In this document: piece after piece, positions 9,304-20,541 of the stretch
Layout: each line of letters opens with the position of its first letter
Numbering within the stretch: the stretch's first letter is position 1
Assembly (NCBI GenBank): GCA_965248735.1
Contig: OZ252146.1
Span: 310,001-374,000 of the forward strand
DNA from: Aldehydirespirator sp965248735
Lineage (GTDB): Bacteria > Actinomycetota > Acidimicrobiia > Acidimicrobiales > Aldehydirespiratoraceae
Direction: 5' to 3'
Length of the DNA: 64,000 nt
The notes under the pieces: model-generated
The model's input: the letters and a program-made list of their open reading frames with translations, nothing else
Database searches by the model: none
What the model was told of the DNA's origin: nothing
Position numbers and translations under genes: made by a program

Positions 9304-9762
9304 ATGGAGCTTCCAGGACGGGTCGCGCTGGTGACCGGCGGCGCCCACCGCGTCGGTCGGGCCATCGCGCTCGCGCTCGCCGCGGCGGGCGCCAACGTGT
9401 CGGCCTGGCAGCCGTGGCCCGGCCGGGCCGCCCACAGCGTGGCCAAGGCGGCGCTGCTGGCGCTGACCCGCCAGGTGGCGGTGGAGTTGGCGCCGACGGT
9501 CCGCTGCAACGCGGTAGCCCTCGGCCCCACCATCCCGCCCGCCAAGTTCGGACCCGACCAGGTCGAGAGACTGCGGCGCCGCACGCTGCTCGGCCGCTGG
9601 AGCGGCGGCGAGGAGGCCGGTCGGGCCGTGCGGTACCTGCTTGAGACCGAGGCGGTAACCGGCGAGTGCCTGACCGTCGACGGCGGCGAGCAGTACGGCG
9701 ACGTACGGGAGCGGTTCACCGACACCGCCACCGATCGCGACGCCGCCGGGCCCAACCGGTAG
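9304..9762 (+). pseudogene. SDR with internal deletion
   Basis: 152-aa frame that starts as a normal SDR Rossmann unit (VALVTGGAHRVGRAIA, glycine motif intact). After residue about 35 it jumps straight to the region around the catalytic helix (HSVAKAALLALTRQVAVELAP) and then to a normal C-terminus ending TVDGGEQYG. About 90-100 residues, including NNAG and the catalytic Ser, are missing, and the Tyr of YxxxK is His. The closest full-length relatives would be FolM/pteridine-reductase-like SDRs. It cannot be an active dehydrogenase. An in-frame deletion is the simplest explanation. Confidence 0.7.
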
Positions 9763-9812
9763 GGCCTATGACGCCGCGTTCAGCGGAGTGCCGAAGCACG
9801 CGTCATCGGACG

Positions 9813-10889
9813 CTATGCGGAGTCGCGCACGACCAGTTCAACGGGCAGGACCACCGGGTCGGGCTGCTCGTCGGGATGTTCGATGAGCCTGTGAAGCGCG
9901 GCCGAGACTGCTTCAGAGAGCAGGGAGGCGTCGAGGCGGACCGTGGTGAGCGCCGGGGTCACGAGGGCGGCGAATTCGATGTCGTTGAAGCCGACAACCG
10001 CGATGTCCTCGGGGACGCGCCGGCCGCGGGCTCGGGCCGCGCCCATCGCTCCGATGGCAACCAGGTCGTTGCAGGCCAGTATCCCGTCGACATCGGGACT
10101 CAGCTCAAGCAGCTCCTGCAGGCCGGCTGCGCCGCCGTCGACGGTCGGCTGCACCTGTACGAGCGCCGCCCGGGCGTCAGAGGCCGCCGCGACGGCACCG
10201 CTCAAGCCCTCCTCGCCTGAGCAGAGAGCATGTGACGAGGTGGCCGATCCGATGATGCCGATACGGCGCCGGCCGGCATCGAGCATGTGCTGGACCCCGA
10301 GCCGGGCGCCGGCCTCGAGATCGAACAGCACGCAGGCCACATTCGCCGCATCGACGAGACTTTCGACCACGACGATGGGCACACCGCGTCGGCTGTAGTC
10401 GACCAACTGATGCGACGAGTCCCCCACGGGGACCACGATCATGCCGTCCACCGCGTGCGACCAGAGCGACTCGAGCACCTCGCCCTGGCGGTCGGCGTCG
10501 TTGCCCGAGCCCGCGAAGAACATGGTGCGTCCCTGCTCGCGGACTCTTTCCTGGACACCCGCGGCCAGCGCCAGGAACAATGGGTCGGTCATGTCTCGGA
10601 CGAGCAGCCCGACGGTGCCGCTCCGACGTGTTATCAGGCCCCGGGCCAGCAGGTTGGGGCGGTAGCGCAACTCCTTTATGGCGACAAGGATCCTCTGACG
10701 CGTGGCCTCCGAGTAGCCGCCCTCGTTGTTGACCACCCTCGACACCGTGCGCGGCGTCACGCCAACCCTTCGAGCCACGTCGTGTAGCGTCGCCGCTTTG
10801 CCAGCTTTCCTGGAGATGACGGCCTGCTCTTCGGCGGGGCCTAGTTCGGCGTCGCCCATGGACACTCCCACAGCCGCTGCCGCCGCCAT
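9813..10889 (-). CDS. LacI-family transcriptional regulator
   Basis: 358-aa repressor/activator. An N-terminal LacI helix-turn-helix is visible (TLHDVARRVGVTPRTVSRVVN, about residues 35-55, followed by the hinge helix around YRPNLLARGL). The periplasmic-binding-protein-like sensor domain follows (GTVGLLVRDMTDPLF to the end). The ligand is probably a sugar or related small molecule but cannot be inferred. A start at Met11 (10859) is as likely as the GTG/ATG at 10889. A truncated paralogue lies 90 bp upstream. No obvious target operon adjoins. Confidence 0.88.
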   Translation of the reverse strand: MAAAAAVGVSMGDAELGPAEEQAVISRKAGKAATLHDVARRVGVTPRTVSRVVNNEGGYSEATRQRILVAIKELRYRPNLLARGLITRRSGTVGLLVRDMTDPLFLALAAGVQERVREQGRTMFFAGSGNDADRQGEVLESLWSHAVDGMIVVPVGDSSHQLVDYSRRGVPIVVVESLVDAANVACVLFDLEAGARLGVQHMLDAGRRRIGIIGSATSSHALCSGEEGLSGAVAAASDARAALVQVQPTVDGGAAGLQELLELSPDVDGILACNDLVAIGAMGAARARGRRVPEDIAVVGFNDIEFAALVTPALTTVRLDASLLSEAVSAALHRLIEHPDEQPDPVVLPVELVVRDSA

Positions 10890-10979
10890 CCATACATCAG
10901 TGTCAATGGTACGCAGTTTTTTGAATGGCCGGAGGACAATCCGGCCATGCAGTCGGGGCGGGCCTGGCGCCCGATCCGG

Positions 10980-11819
10980 TCAAGCCGACTCGCGCACCAC
11001 CAACTCGACGGGTACGACGACGGGTTCGGGCCGGCGGCCTGGAGTGTCTGTGAGTTGGCCGAGAGCGCTGGTCACAGCTTCGACGAGGCGGTTGCGGTCG
11101 AGATGCACGGTGGTCAGCGCCGGAGTCACCAGTGCGCTGATCCCCGTGTCATCGGCGCCGACCACAGCGATGTCGCCGGGGACCCGGATGCCGCGGGCTA
11201 TTGCCGCTCGAATGGCGCCTATCGCCATGAGGTCGTTGTGGGCCAAGACGCCGTCCATGCCCCGGAACCGCTCAAGGAGGGCGCGTAGCCCGGCCCCACC
11301 CCCCTCGACGGTCGCTTCGGCCCTCACTGTCACGCCATGCACACCGGCGGCTTCCGCAGCCGCAAGGAAGTCTTGCTCCGAAGGGCTTTGTCCCGGCGGC
11401 AGGTCTCGGAGCCCGATCATGCCGATACGGCGCCGCCCGGTCCCAGCCAAATGCTGCACCGCCACGCGGGCCGCCGCTTTCGAGTCGAAGCCCACACAGG
11501 CCACGTTGGAGGCCTCGATGCAATCGCCGACCACAACCACGGGCAGGCCGTGGCGGGCGAACTGTGCCAGCCCGGCGCGCCAGCCGATGTCTCCGAAGAC
11601 GATCACGCCCTCTGCGGCCAGCGACCAGAGCGACTCCAGCACCTCGCTCAGTTGCCTGGCATCGCCCCCGGCACTAGCCACCAGCGGGATCCGACCAGCC
11701 TCCTGGATCCTTTGCCGAAGACCCTCGGCAAACTCCACGAAGAAGGGGGCGGTCAGGTCGCGGCCGACCACACCAACGATGCCCGTGCCCGCCGTCGTCT
11801 CGTCTCTGTTCGGCGTCAT
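10980..11819 (-). CDS. LacI-type sensor domain lacking the DNA-binding domain
   Basis: 279-aa paralogue of the regulator at 9813-10889. The two share long similar stretches such as EVLESLWS and VTPALTTV, and the same C-terminal ending VVVPVELVVRESA. It begins directly at the sensor domain (GIVGVVGRDLTAPFF). The approximately 60-residue helix-turn-helix and hinge are absent, and I found no helix-turn-helix in any frame of the 150 bp upstream. It could be a decaying duplicate, or a DNA-binding-less protein that dimerises with and modulates its neighbour. Confidence 0.75.
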   Translation of the reverse strand: MTPNRDETTAGTGIVGVVGRDLTAPFFVEFAEGLRQRIQEAGRIPLVASAGGDARQLSEVLESLWSLAAEGVIVFGDIGWRAGLAQFARHGLPVVVVGDCIEASNVACVGFDSKAAARVAVQHLAGTGRRRIGMIGLRDLPPGQSPSEQDFLAAAEAAGVHGVTVRAEATVEGGGAGLRALLERFRGMDGVLAHNDLMAIGAIRAAIARGIRVPGDIAVVGADDTGISALVTPALTTVHLDRNRLVEAVTSALGQLTDTPGRRPEPVVVPVELVVRESA

Positions 11820-11845
11820 CGTCCGTCAGCGGCCTCCGTTCACGG

Positions 11846-11983
11846 CTAGTCGACCACCTCGACGTGGCTCATTGACTCGGCCACTCGGCCTCGTCCATCA
11901 GATCCTGCGACCCATCCAATCAAGGTGTCACCAGCGGGTAGTTCGATATGTGAAGGGTCTTGCGAGTAGTTCGTTTCATTCAT
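11846..11983 (-). CDS. Possible 45-aa small protein upstream of truncated LacI gene
   Basis: ATG-started frame of 46 codons ending 26 bp before the HTH-less LacI gene, in a locally AT-rich stretch. The peptide (MNETNYSQDPSHIELPAG at its start) has no recognisable motif. It could be a leftover of a gene truncated by the same event that removed the LacI N-terminus. Chance is not excluded. Confidence 0.25.
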   Translation of the reverse strand: MNETNYSQDPSHIELPAGDTLIGWVAGSDGRGRVAESMSHVEVVD

Positions 11984-12189
11984 AGGTTGCAGTTTGAACC
12001 AACGTTGACGCACCTGACAACCCAGTCTGCCAGCGCCGGGTACAAGACACGCGGGCGCGGCCGCTCGACACGGGGCGCGGCACTGCGCTATCCGCCGGGC
12101 AGGAGCGCCGGCTCGCGGCCCACCGGACCCAGGTCAGACAACCCCTCCGCGCCAGGATCGACCGGCCTCATCGGAGCCGGCGGCGACGG
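11984..12189. other. Intergenic stretch without identifiable feature
   Basis: Together with the small frame to its left, this makes a gap of about 370 bp between the LacI-type gene and the LppM/HAD gene. I see no supported gene, RNA or strong hairpin here. Confidence 0.5.
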
Positions 12190-13776
12190 TCAGGGGCCGG
12201 TGGAGCGGCCTCTCAGGATGTCGTCGAAGCCCCGAATCAGCGTGTGCTCGGTCTCCTGCACGTCTTCTGGGCTCGCCGCGAAGTAGCCGGTGGCCATCCC
12301 CATGTCGGAGGCGGCGTCCAAGAACTCTGGGATGCTCGACAGGTACAGACAGTCGTAGAGGTCCACCGACATCACCCGGCGGGTCGCCTCGAACAGGGGC
12401 CGCTCGGGCAGCGCTGCGCCCACGTCTCCGCTCACCAGCCAAGACGACACCGAGTCCTCCAGCTGAGCCATGCGCCTCAGGCGCATACCCCACTCCCGGG
12501 GCTGGTTGCCGACGGCCGCGACCGGCAGGCCCCGGCCCGCGGTCCGGTCGAGGAACGGGTGCAGTCCCGGCACCAGCTTGAACGACGACAGGTAGCGGGT
12601 CTCGACGTCGCGCCCGATCGGTCCCAGCCCGAGGTCGCTCCAGAACTCTTCGGGCGTGAGACGACCCAGCACCAGCTTACGATGCCGGTCCCGTACCAAG
12701 TCTGGGTCGAGGTCGGGATTCTCGCCCAGGATGACGGGCAACAGCAGGCCCTCAAGCGGATCGGTGGGCCGCACGATCACGCCGTGCACATCCACCACCA
12801 GCAGGCGTAGCAGCCGCTTACGGGGACGGCTGGCCTCGGCCTCGCGGACCGCGGCCCGCTGCTGGCGCCGGCGGGTGGCGCGCCTGCCCCTGCCCTTGGG
12901 AGTTCGGACCAGGGCCACCACCCACGCCACGGCCACGCCCAGCACCACGAGGCCGAAGCCGAGGGCGGCGGCCCGGGCGATGTTGAGCCATAAGGGTGCG
13001 ACGGTGTCCCGCAACGTCGTGGAGGCGCTGACCTCCGCTCGGGGATCTCCGTACGAGAACCGCCAGATGGCCGTGGAGCCCTCGATCTCGGGCGCTGGGG
13101 GGGCGAGGTCGGCCTGCGGCGACGCGGACGAGGCGCTGAAGGCGTCGTCGGAGTCCAGCAGCGTGAGCGAGAACCGCAGACCCAGAGAGTCCTGGGGCCG
13201 GCCGGCCTCGGCAATCAGGTCCTCCAGCGGCCGGCCGAAGGGCTGGCCGCCAAAGATGTCGGCCAGGTCGCCGTCGCTGAAGGCCTCCACCGGCGGCGCC
13301 GGATCGATTACGGCGCGGAACTCATAGGAGCTCTCGGCGAAGGACCGGGTCTGCTCGAGGAACACCTCGGAGAAGATCACGCCCTCGCCGGCGATCTCCG
13401 CGAGGACTACGGGGAGCTGCGACGAGGACTCGAACTCCTTGACGGCCCGAACCTCCACCCCTCCGTCGCCGCGAGAGATCGGGCCGTCCACGGCCCAGCC
13501 GGCGTCGCGCACGTCGTCCAGACGCAGCCCCTCGGCGAGCTCGGGCACGCGGGCCACCGCGTCTGCATCGGCCGCGAACACCACCGTCACCACACCCGAT
13601 CCGTCGTCGTCGATGTCCACCTCCACCGCCGTGTCCACCCGGCAGGCGGCTGCGAGCACCGTCAGACCGGCGACCAGCAGCAGAGCCCGGCACCGCGCGG
13701 CCACGGGGCCGCCGCGGAGCCGCCCCGTCACGCTCGTTGCCGCGACCAGCAGCAGAGCCCGGCACCGACCGGCCAC
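12190..13776 (-). CDS. Lipoprotein-like LppM domain fused to a degenerate HAD-like domain
   Basis: 528-aa predicted membrane protein. A signal sequence ends in a lipobox (LAAAC, Cys at about residue 45). An extracytoplasmic LppM-like (DUF3153-type) beta domain follows (about 46-260, beginning VDTAVEVDIDDDGSG), then one membrane helix (about 268-290), a basic linker and a cytoplasmic HAD-like domain (about 320-520). The HAD motif I reads DVHGVI, so the nucleophile Asp is present but the second Asp is His. The usual metal-binding DD motif is not evident, so phosphatase activity is doubtful. The first 24 residues duplicate the signal peptide; an alternative start is the GTG at 13704. Domain names are by pattern recognition. 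Confidence 0.6.
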   Translation of the reverse strand: MAGRCRALLLVAATSVTGRLRGGPVAARCRALLLVAGLTVLAAACRVDTAVEVDIDDDGSGVVTVVFAADADAVARVPELAEGLRLDDVRDAGWAVDGPISRGDGGVEVRAVKEFESSSQLPVVLAEIAGEGVIFSEVFLEQTRSFAESSYEFRAVIDPAPPVEAFSDGDLADIFGGQPFGRPLEDLIAEAGRPQDSLGLRFSLTLLDSDDAFSASSASPQADLAPPAPEIEGSTAIWRFSYGDPRAEVSASTTLRDTVAPLWLNIARAAALGFGLVVLGVAVAWVVALVRTPKGRGRRATRRRQQRAAVREAEASRPRKRLLRLLVVDVHGVIVRPTDPLEGLLLPVILGENPDLDPDLVRDRHRKLVLGRLTPEEFWSDLGLGPIGRDVETRYLSSFKLVPGLHPFLDRTAGRGLPVAAVGNQPREWGMRLRRMAQLEDSVSSWLVSGDVGAALPERPLFEATRRVMSVDLYDCLYLSSIPEFLDAASDMGMATGYFAASPEDVQETEHTLIRGFDDILRGRSTGP

Positions 13777-13822
13777 AGCTCCAGCCCGCAGCCCTCGCCC
13801 GGAGGCAGCCCCGAGCGGGAGC

Positions 13823-16354
<2,532 letters not shown>

Positions 16355-16557
16355 CGCTCACGCCTCCCGAACGCCTAGTTGCCTCACGCTGGTCAGTGTA
16401 ACCCGGTGCTGTGACATGAGTTGTGTTGCGGCTCGCGGCCGCGCTGTGACATGGGCCACGTCGCGGTCGCGGGCGGCGACGCCCGCATAGCCCGCGGCTG
16501 CGCCGCCGACACGGCGCGTTGCAGCACGTCCGGCCAGTCCCCCATTACCCTCGCGGC

Positions 16558-17550
16558 GTGACCGCCACCTCACCCTTCGCACTGCTGCCGGGCCTCGAGG
16601 ACGACCTGCGGCGCGTGAAGGACGAGCTGCTCAGGGTTGCGGCGACCTCCGACGACTTCGTCACCGAGCTCGCCCGGCACCTGATCACGGCAGGTGGGAA
16701 GCTGGTCCGACCCGGCTTCTGCCTCGCCTCATCGCTGGTGTGCGACGAGGCGCCGACGACGTCGTCTGTGGCCGCGATCAAAGGCGGCACATCAGTGGAG
16801 CTGGTCCACATCGGCTCGCTCTACCACGACGACGTGATGGACGGCGCCACCACCCGGCGCTCGGTCCCCAGCGTCAACGCCCAGTGGGGCAACCTGCGGG
16901 CCATCCTGGCCGGCGACTACCTGCTGGGGCGGGCGTCGGCGATGGCAGCCTCGCTCGGGGCCGAGATCGCGGTGCTGCTGGCCGAGGCCATCACCCAGCT
17001 CTGCGAGGGCCAGATAATCGAGCTCGAGAACGCCTACGACACCGGACGCAGCGAGCAGCGCTACGAGCGGGCCGTGTCGGGCAAGACGGCCGCGCTGCTG
17101 TCGATCTCGTGCCGGATCGGGGCGACCGTCGCCGAGGTGCCCCGGCCCGCGGTGGAGGCGCTCGGGGAGTTCGGCTTCGCCTACGGCATGGCCTTCCAGA
17201 TCGTCGACGACATCCTGGACCTGGTGGCCACCGAGTCGCAGTTGGGCAAGCCGGCCGGCAACGACCTGGCCGAAGGCACCTACACGCTGCCCGTCATCCG
17301 AGCCCTGGCCGACCCGGCCGCGGGCGACGAGCTGCGCTCGATCCTCGGTCGACCCATCGACGCCGCGGCCCGCAACCGGGCCGCCGAGCTGGTGCGATCC
17401 ACTGCTGGCGTGGACGAGGCCCGCGACACTGCCCGTCTCTGGGCCGACAAGGCCCAGGCCGCGCTCACCTCCCTGCCCGACACCCCCGCGACCTCGGTGC
17501 TTCGCCTGGCCTCCGACCGTCTGACCGAGACCCCCGCCCTAACCGGCTAG
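16558..17550 (+). CDS. Polyprenyl diphosphate synthase (trans, long-chain)
   Basis: Condenses isopentenyl diphosphate units onto an allylic primer to make a C30-C50 side chain, probably for menaquinone. Both aspartate-rich motifs are present: DDVMD in the first and DDILD in the second. Between them lie GGKLVRP and the LAGDYLLGRA helix. The GTG at 16558 gives 330 aa, typical for the family. The frame can be extended 13 codons upstream without similarity. Chain length cannot be deduced. Confidence 0.92.
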   Translation: MTATSPFALLPGLEDDLRRVKDELLRVAATSDDFVTELARHLITAGGKLVRPGFCLASSLVCDEAPTTSSVAAIKGGTSVELVHIGSLYHDDVMDGATTRRSVPSVNAQWGNLRAILAGDYLLGRASAMAASLGAEIAVLLAEAITQLCEGQIIELENAYDTGRSEQRYERAVSGKTAALLSISCRIGATVAEVPRPAVEALGEFGFAYGMAFQIVDDILDLVATESQLGKPAGNDLAEGTYTLPVIRALADPAAGDELRSILGRPIDAAARNRAAELVRSTAGVDEARDTARLWADKAQAALTSLPDTPATSVLRLASDRLTETPALTG

Positions 17551-17562
17551 AAGGGGGATCAG

Positions 17563-17591
17563 GCGCCGGCCGGCCGTCTCGGAGCCGGCGC
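17563..17591. terminator. Bidirectional hairpin between convergent genes
   Basis: A perfect 8-bp inverted repeat (GCGCCGGC at 17563-17570 and GCCGGCGC at 17584-17591) lies exactly between the convergent polyprenyl synthase and coaX stops. There is no T-tract, as is common in high-G+C genomes. Confidence 0.45.
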
Positions 17592-17602
17592 GACCTCGTC
17601 GA

Positions 17603-18400
17603 TCATCGATCCTGGTTGCGCTCGTACACGATGCGCAGCCCGTGCAGGGTCAGGAACGGCTCGACATGATCGATGGTCTCGGAGATCGGGGCGATCACAT
17701 GGGCGAGGCCCCCGGTGGCCACGATGTTCGCCTCGCCCAATTCGGCCAAGAAGCGGGCGTTCATGCCGTCGACCATGGCCGTGAAGCCGTACAGGGCACC
17801 GGACTGGATCGACTCGACCGTGGTCTTGCCGATCACGCTGCGGGGCTCGACCAACTCCACCGCGCCGAGGGCCGCAGCCCGCCCGAACAGCGCGTCGAGG
17901 CTGATCTCGATGCCGGGCGCGATGGCCCCGCCCATGAATGCGCCGTCGGCCGAGATCACGTCGAAGTTGTTGCCCGTGCCGAAGTCCACCACCACGGTGG
18001 GGCCACCGTAGAGGTCGTAGGCCGCCACCGCGTTGGCGATCCGGTCCGCTCCCACCTCCTTGGGGTTGTCGTAATGAATCGACATGCCGGTCTTGATTCC
18101 CGGCCCGACCACCACCGGCAGGAACCCCAGTTGGCGCCGCACCATCTCCCGCAGGCCTGCCAGCAGACGAGGAACCCCCGAACAGATGGACACTCCCGCG
18201 ATGTGTGTCTCGAAGTCGATTCCGACCGTGCTCAGCAGCGACCTGATCACCACACCGAGCTCGTCGGCGGTGCGTTGCGGGTCGGTCGAGAGCCTCCAGT
18301 GATCGACGAGCCCGTCAGCCGCCCCCGAGCCGTGGACCGCGCCGGGGTCGTACACGCCGACGACGGTCTGGGTGTTGCCGACGTCGATGGTAAGCAGCAC
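17603..18400 (-). CDS. coaX: Type III pantothenate kinase
   Basis: Phosphorylates pantothenate, the first step of CoA synthesis from vitamin B5. 265 aa, standard for CoaX. The N-terminal phosphate-binding loop LLTIDVGNTQTV is intact, as are the substrate region GADRIANAVAA and VVDFGTGNNFDVI. It lies 39 bp downstream of panC on the same strand, so pantothenate synthesis and phosphorylation are co-transcribed. Confidence 0.95.
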   Translation of the reverse strand: MLLTIDVGNTQTVVGVYDPGAVHGSGAADGLVDHWRLSTDPQRTADELGVVIRSLLSTVGIDFETHIAGVSICSGVPRLLAGLREMVRRQLGFLPVVVGPGIKTGMSIHYDNPKEVGADRIANAVAAYDLYGGPTVVVDFGTGNNFDVISADGAFMGGAIAPGIEISLDALFGRAAALGAVELVEPRSVIGKTTVESIQSGALYGFTAMVDGMNARFLAELGEANIVATGGLAHVIAPISETIDHVEPFLTLHGLRIVYERNQDR

Positions 18401-18439
18401 CGCCGCAGGATACGGCGGATCAGCCGTAGCCGTGGACGC

Positions 18440-19327
18440 TCAGAGGCCGAGCGGAAGGCCGGCGCGGCAGCCGAGGTTGTCGATGAGCCGGGCCTTGCCG
18501 AAGCGCACCGCCACCAGCAGCCGCACGTCGCCCCGCAGCGGCTGCTGGCCCCTTGTGAGGGTGGCCGGGCACACCGCGGCCGCATAGTCGATCCGCGCCA
18601 AGGACGCGCCGCCTATCACCGCCGCCATCTCGGCCTCCACGACGGCGCCGTCGGTCTCCCCGGATTCCACCATGACCGCCCCAGCCTCGAGGGCCCGGCG
18701 CAGCACGGGCGCCTGGGCTCGCTCGTCGGGACTCAGGTATGCGTTGCGGCTGGAGAGGGCAAGCCCGTCGGGCTCGCGCACCGTGGGGCAGCCCACCACC
18801 CGCACCGGCAGCGACAGGTCCTTCGCCATGCGCTTCACGATCGTGAGCTGCTGAAAATCCTTCTCCCCAAAGTAGGCCGAGCACTCCCCCACGATCGCGA
18901 ATAGCTTGGCCACAACGGTGGCCACCCCGTCGAAGTGCCCGGGCCTACAGGCGCCGCACAGCACGTCGGCGAGGGTCCCGAGATGCACAGTGGTGGCCAC
19001 CGGCTCGGGGTACATCTCCTGTTGGTCGGGCACGAAAACGATGTCGGCACCGGCCTCGGCGCACACTGCGAGGTCGCGGCGGAGGTCGCGGGGGTAGTCG
19101 TCGAAGTCCTCCCCGGGGTTGAACTGCAGAGGGTTGACGAAGATCGACACCACCACCCGGTCGTTCTCCGATCGGGCCCGCTCGATCAGCGAGCGGTGTC
19201 CGTCGTGGAGGAATCCCATGGTGGGCACGAGTCCCACGCGGCGCCCGCCGGCCCGGGCCTCGTCCAGACCGGAGCGCAGGCCGCGGATCGTGGCCTCGGT
19301 CGCGGCGCGGTTGGCGGGGCCCGTCAC
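18440..19327 (-). CDS. panC: Pantoate--beta-alanine ligase
   Basis: ATP-dependent condensation of pantoate and beta-alanine to pantothenate. 295 aa. Seen: VGLVPTMGFLHDGH (substrate/ATP site), SIFVNPLQFNPGEDF, a FGEKDFQQL motif, and LSSRNAYLSP. The GTG at 19327 overlaps the stop of the DUF2520 gene by 4 bp (GTGA). The frame is open far upstream, but that is a high-G+C artefact. Confidence 0.95.
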   Translation of the reverse strand: MTGPANRAATEATIRGLRSGLDEARAGGRRVGLVPTMGFLHDGHRSLIERARSENDRVVVSIFVNPLQFNPGEDFDDYPRDLRRDLAVCAEAGADIVFVPDQQEMYPEPVATTVHLGTLADVLCGACRPGHFDGVATVVAKLFAIVGECSAYFGEKDFQQLTIVKRMAKDLSLPVRVVGCPTVREPDGLALSSRNAYLSPDERAQAPVLRRALEAGAVMVESGETDGAVVEAEMAAVIGGASLARIDYAAAVCPATLTRGQQPLRGDVRLLVAVRFGKARLIDNLGCRAGLPLGL

Positions 19328-20055
19328 GGCGGCGCGGCGCGGCCGGCGAGGCGGCGGGCCTCGTCGGCCAGAGCCGTGTAGGCGGAGTGCTCGGCGGGCG
19401 CGATGGCGTCGAGATGGCGCCGGATGGTGGCCTCGTCCCCTCGGGCCGCGGGGCCGGTGAGCGCCGCGGCCGGGCCCAGCTCGTCGACGTTGTCCACGGT
19501 GGCCCGGACAAGGTCGAGGAAGGCGGCGAAGGGCACACCGGCCCGGGCGCCGATCCGCTCGGCCTGGCCGAGCAGGGCAACGAGATGGTTGGAGGCGACC
19601 ACCGCCGCGGCGTGGTAGGCGGCCCGGTCGCCGTCGGCCACCTCGAAGGCCCTTCCGCCGAGGTCGGCGACCACCTGTCGGACAACAGGGTCGCCCGCGA
19701 CCGCGAACCAGCAGCCCGCGAGCAGGCGCCGCGCCCCGACGGCGGCATCCGGGAGCGCCACCAGAGGGTGCAGGGCCGCGGGACGAGGGTGAGGGGCGAG
19801 AACGTCGAGGCCCAGCGACCCAGCCAGGTGCGCCACGGCGGCGGCGGATGAGGGCTCCACCGCGGCCGCCACCTCCGCCACCGCGGCGTCGGGAGTGGCG
19901 ATCAGCACCAGATCGACGTCGGCGGCCGCCGCGACCACATCGGCTGGAGGCGCGGACCGACCCAGGACGGGGCGCACCTGCCAGCCGGACCGGGCCAGCG
20001 CGGCAGCCATGGCACCGCCGGCCCGGCCGGAACCGATGACGCGAACCGACCGCAC
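19324..20055 (-). CDS. Rossmann-like and DUF2520 domain protein
   Basis: 243-aa NAD(P)-binding protein: GXGXXG-type motif at the start (VIGSGRAGGAMAAAL), then a DUF2520 helical domain (about residues 125-240). In actinobacterial genomes it commonly sits next to panC and fol genes, as here. A ketopantoate/pyrroline-5-carboxylate-reductase-like activity has been suggested for the fold, but the reaction is unknown. GTG start. It overlaps panC and begins 3 bp after the folK stop. Confidence 0.85.
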   Translation of the reverse strand: MRSVRVIGSGRAGGAMAAALARSGWQVRPVLGRSAPPADVVAAAADVDLVLIATPDAAVAEVAAAVEPSSAAAVAHLAGSLGLDVLAPHPRPAALHPLVALPDAAVGARRLLAGCWFAVAGDPVVRQVVADLGGRAFEVADGDRAAYHAAAVVASNHLVALLGQAERIGARAGVPFAAFLDLVRATVDNVDELGPAAALTGPAARGDEATIRRHLDAIAPAEHSAYTALADEARRLAGRAAPP

Positions 20056-20058
20056 GAT

Positions 20059-20541
20059 CTAGAGGTGCAGTGGCCCGAGCCTGACCACGCCATCGCAGGA
20101 CTCGGGGTCGAAACCGTCGGGCAGCAGGTCGGCGCCCACGTCGGACAGGGGCACGAGCACGAAGTCCCGCTCGTACATGCGGGGATGCGGGACCACGAGG
20201 TCGGGGGCGTCCACCCGCTCGCCGTCGATCCACAGCACATCCGCGTCGAGGGTGCGGGGCCCCCAGCGCACCACTCGCACCCGTCCCGCCTCCAGCTCTG
20301 AGGCCCGGCACTGCCGGAGCAGCTCCCGGGGGCTCGCGGACGTGTGGAACCGCACCACCATGTTGAGGTAAGGGCCCTGCTCGGGGCCGCCCACCGGCTT
20401 GGTCTCGTATACGTCGGAGACCGCGTCCACGCCGTCGAAGCCGCCGACCGCGCCCCGCAGGTGGGCCATCCTGTCCCCCAGGTTGGATCCCAACGCCACG
20501 AAGGCCCGTCGGGCGGCGCGGGGCTCGTCCGCGGCCGTCAC
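20059..20541 (-). CDS. folK: 2-amino-4-hydroxy-6-hydroxymethyldihydropteridine pyrophosphokinase
   Basis: HPPK of folate synthesis: transfers pyrophosphate from ATP to the pterin alcohol. 160 aa from the GTG at 20541. Signature pieces: VALGSNLGDRMAHL, GPYLNMVVRF, RWGPRTLDADVLW (the RTLDLD motif) and PHPRMYERDFVLVPL. The GTG overlaps the upstream stop (GTGA). FolE, FolP and FolB, usually next to folK in actinobacteria, are not here. Confidence 0.93.
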   Translation of the reverse strand: MTAADEPRAARRAFVALGSNLGDRMAHLRGAVGGFDGVDAVSDVYETKPVGGPEQGPYLNMVVRFHTSASPRELLRQCRASELEAGRVRVVRWGPRTLDADVLWIDGERVDAPDLVVPHPRMYERDFVLVPLSDVGADLLPDGFDPESCDGVVRLGPLHL

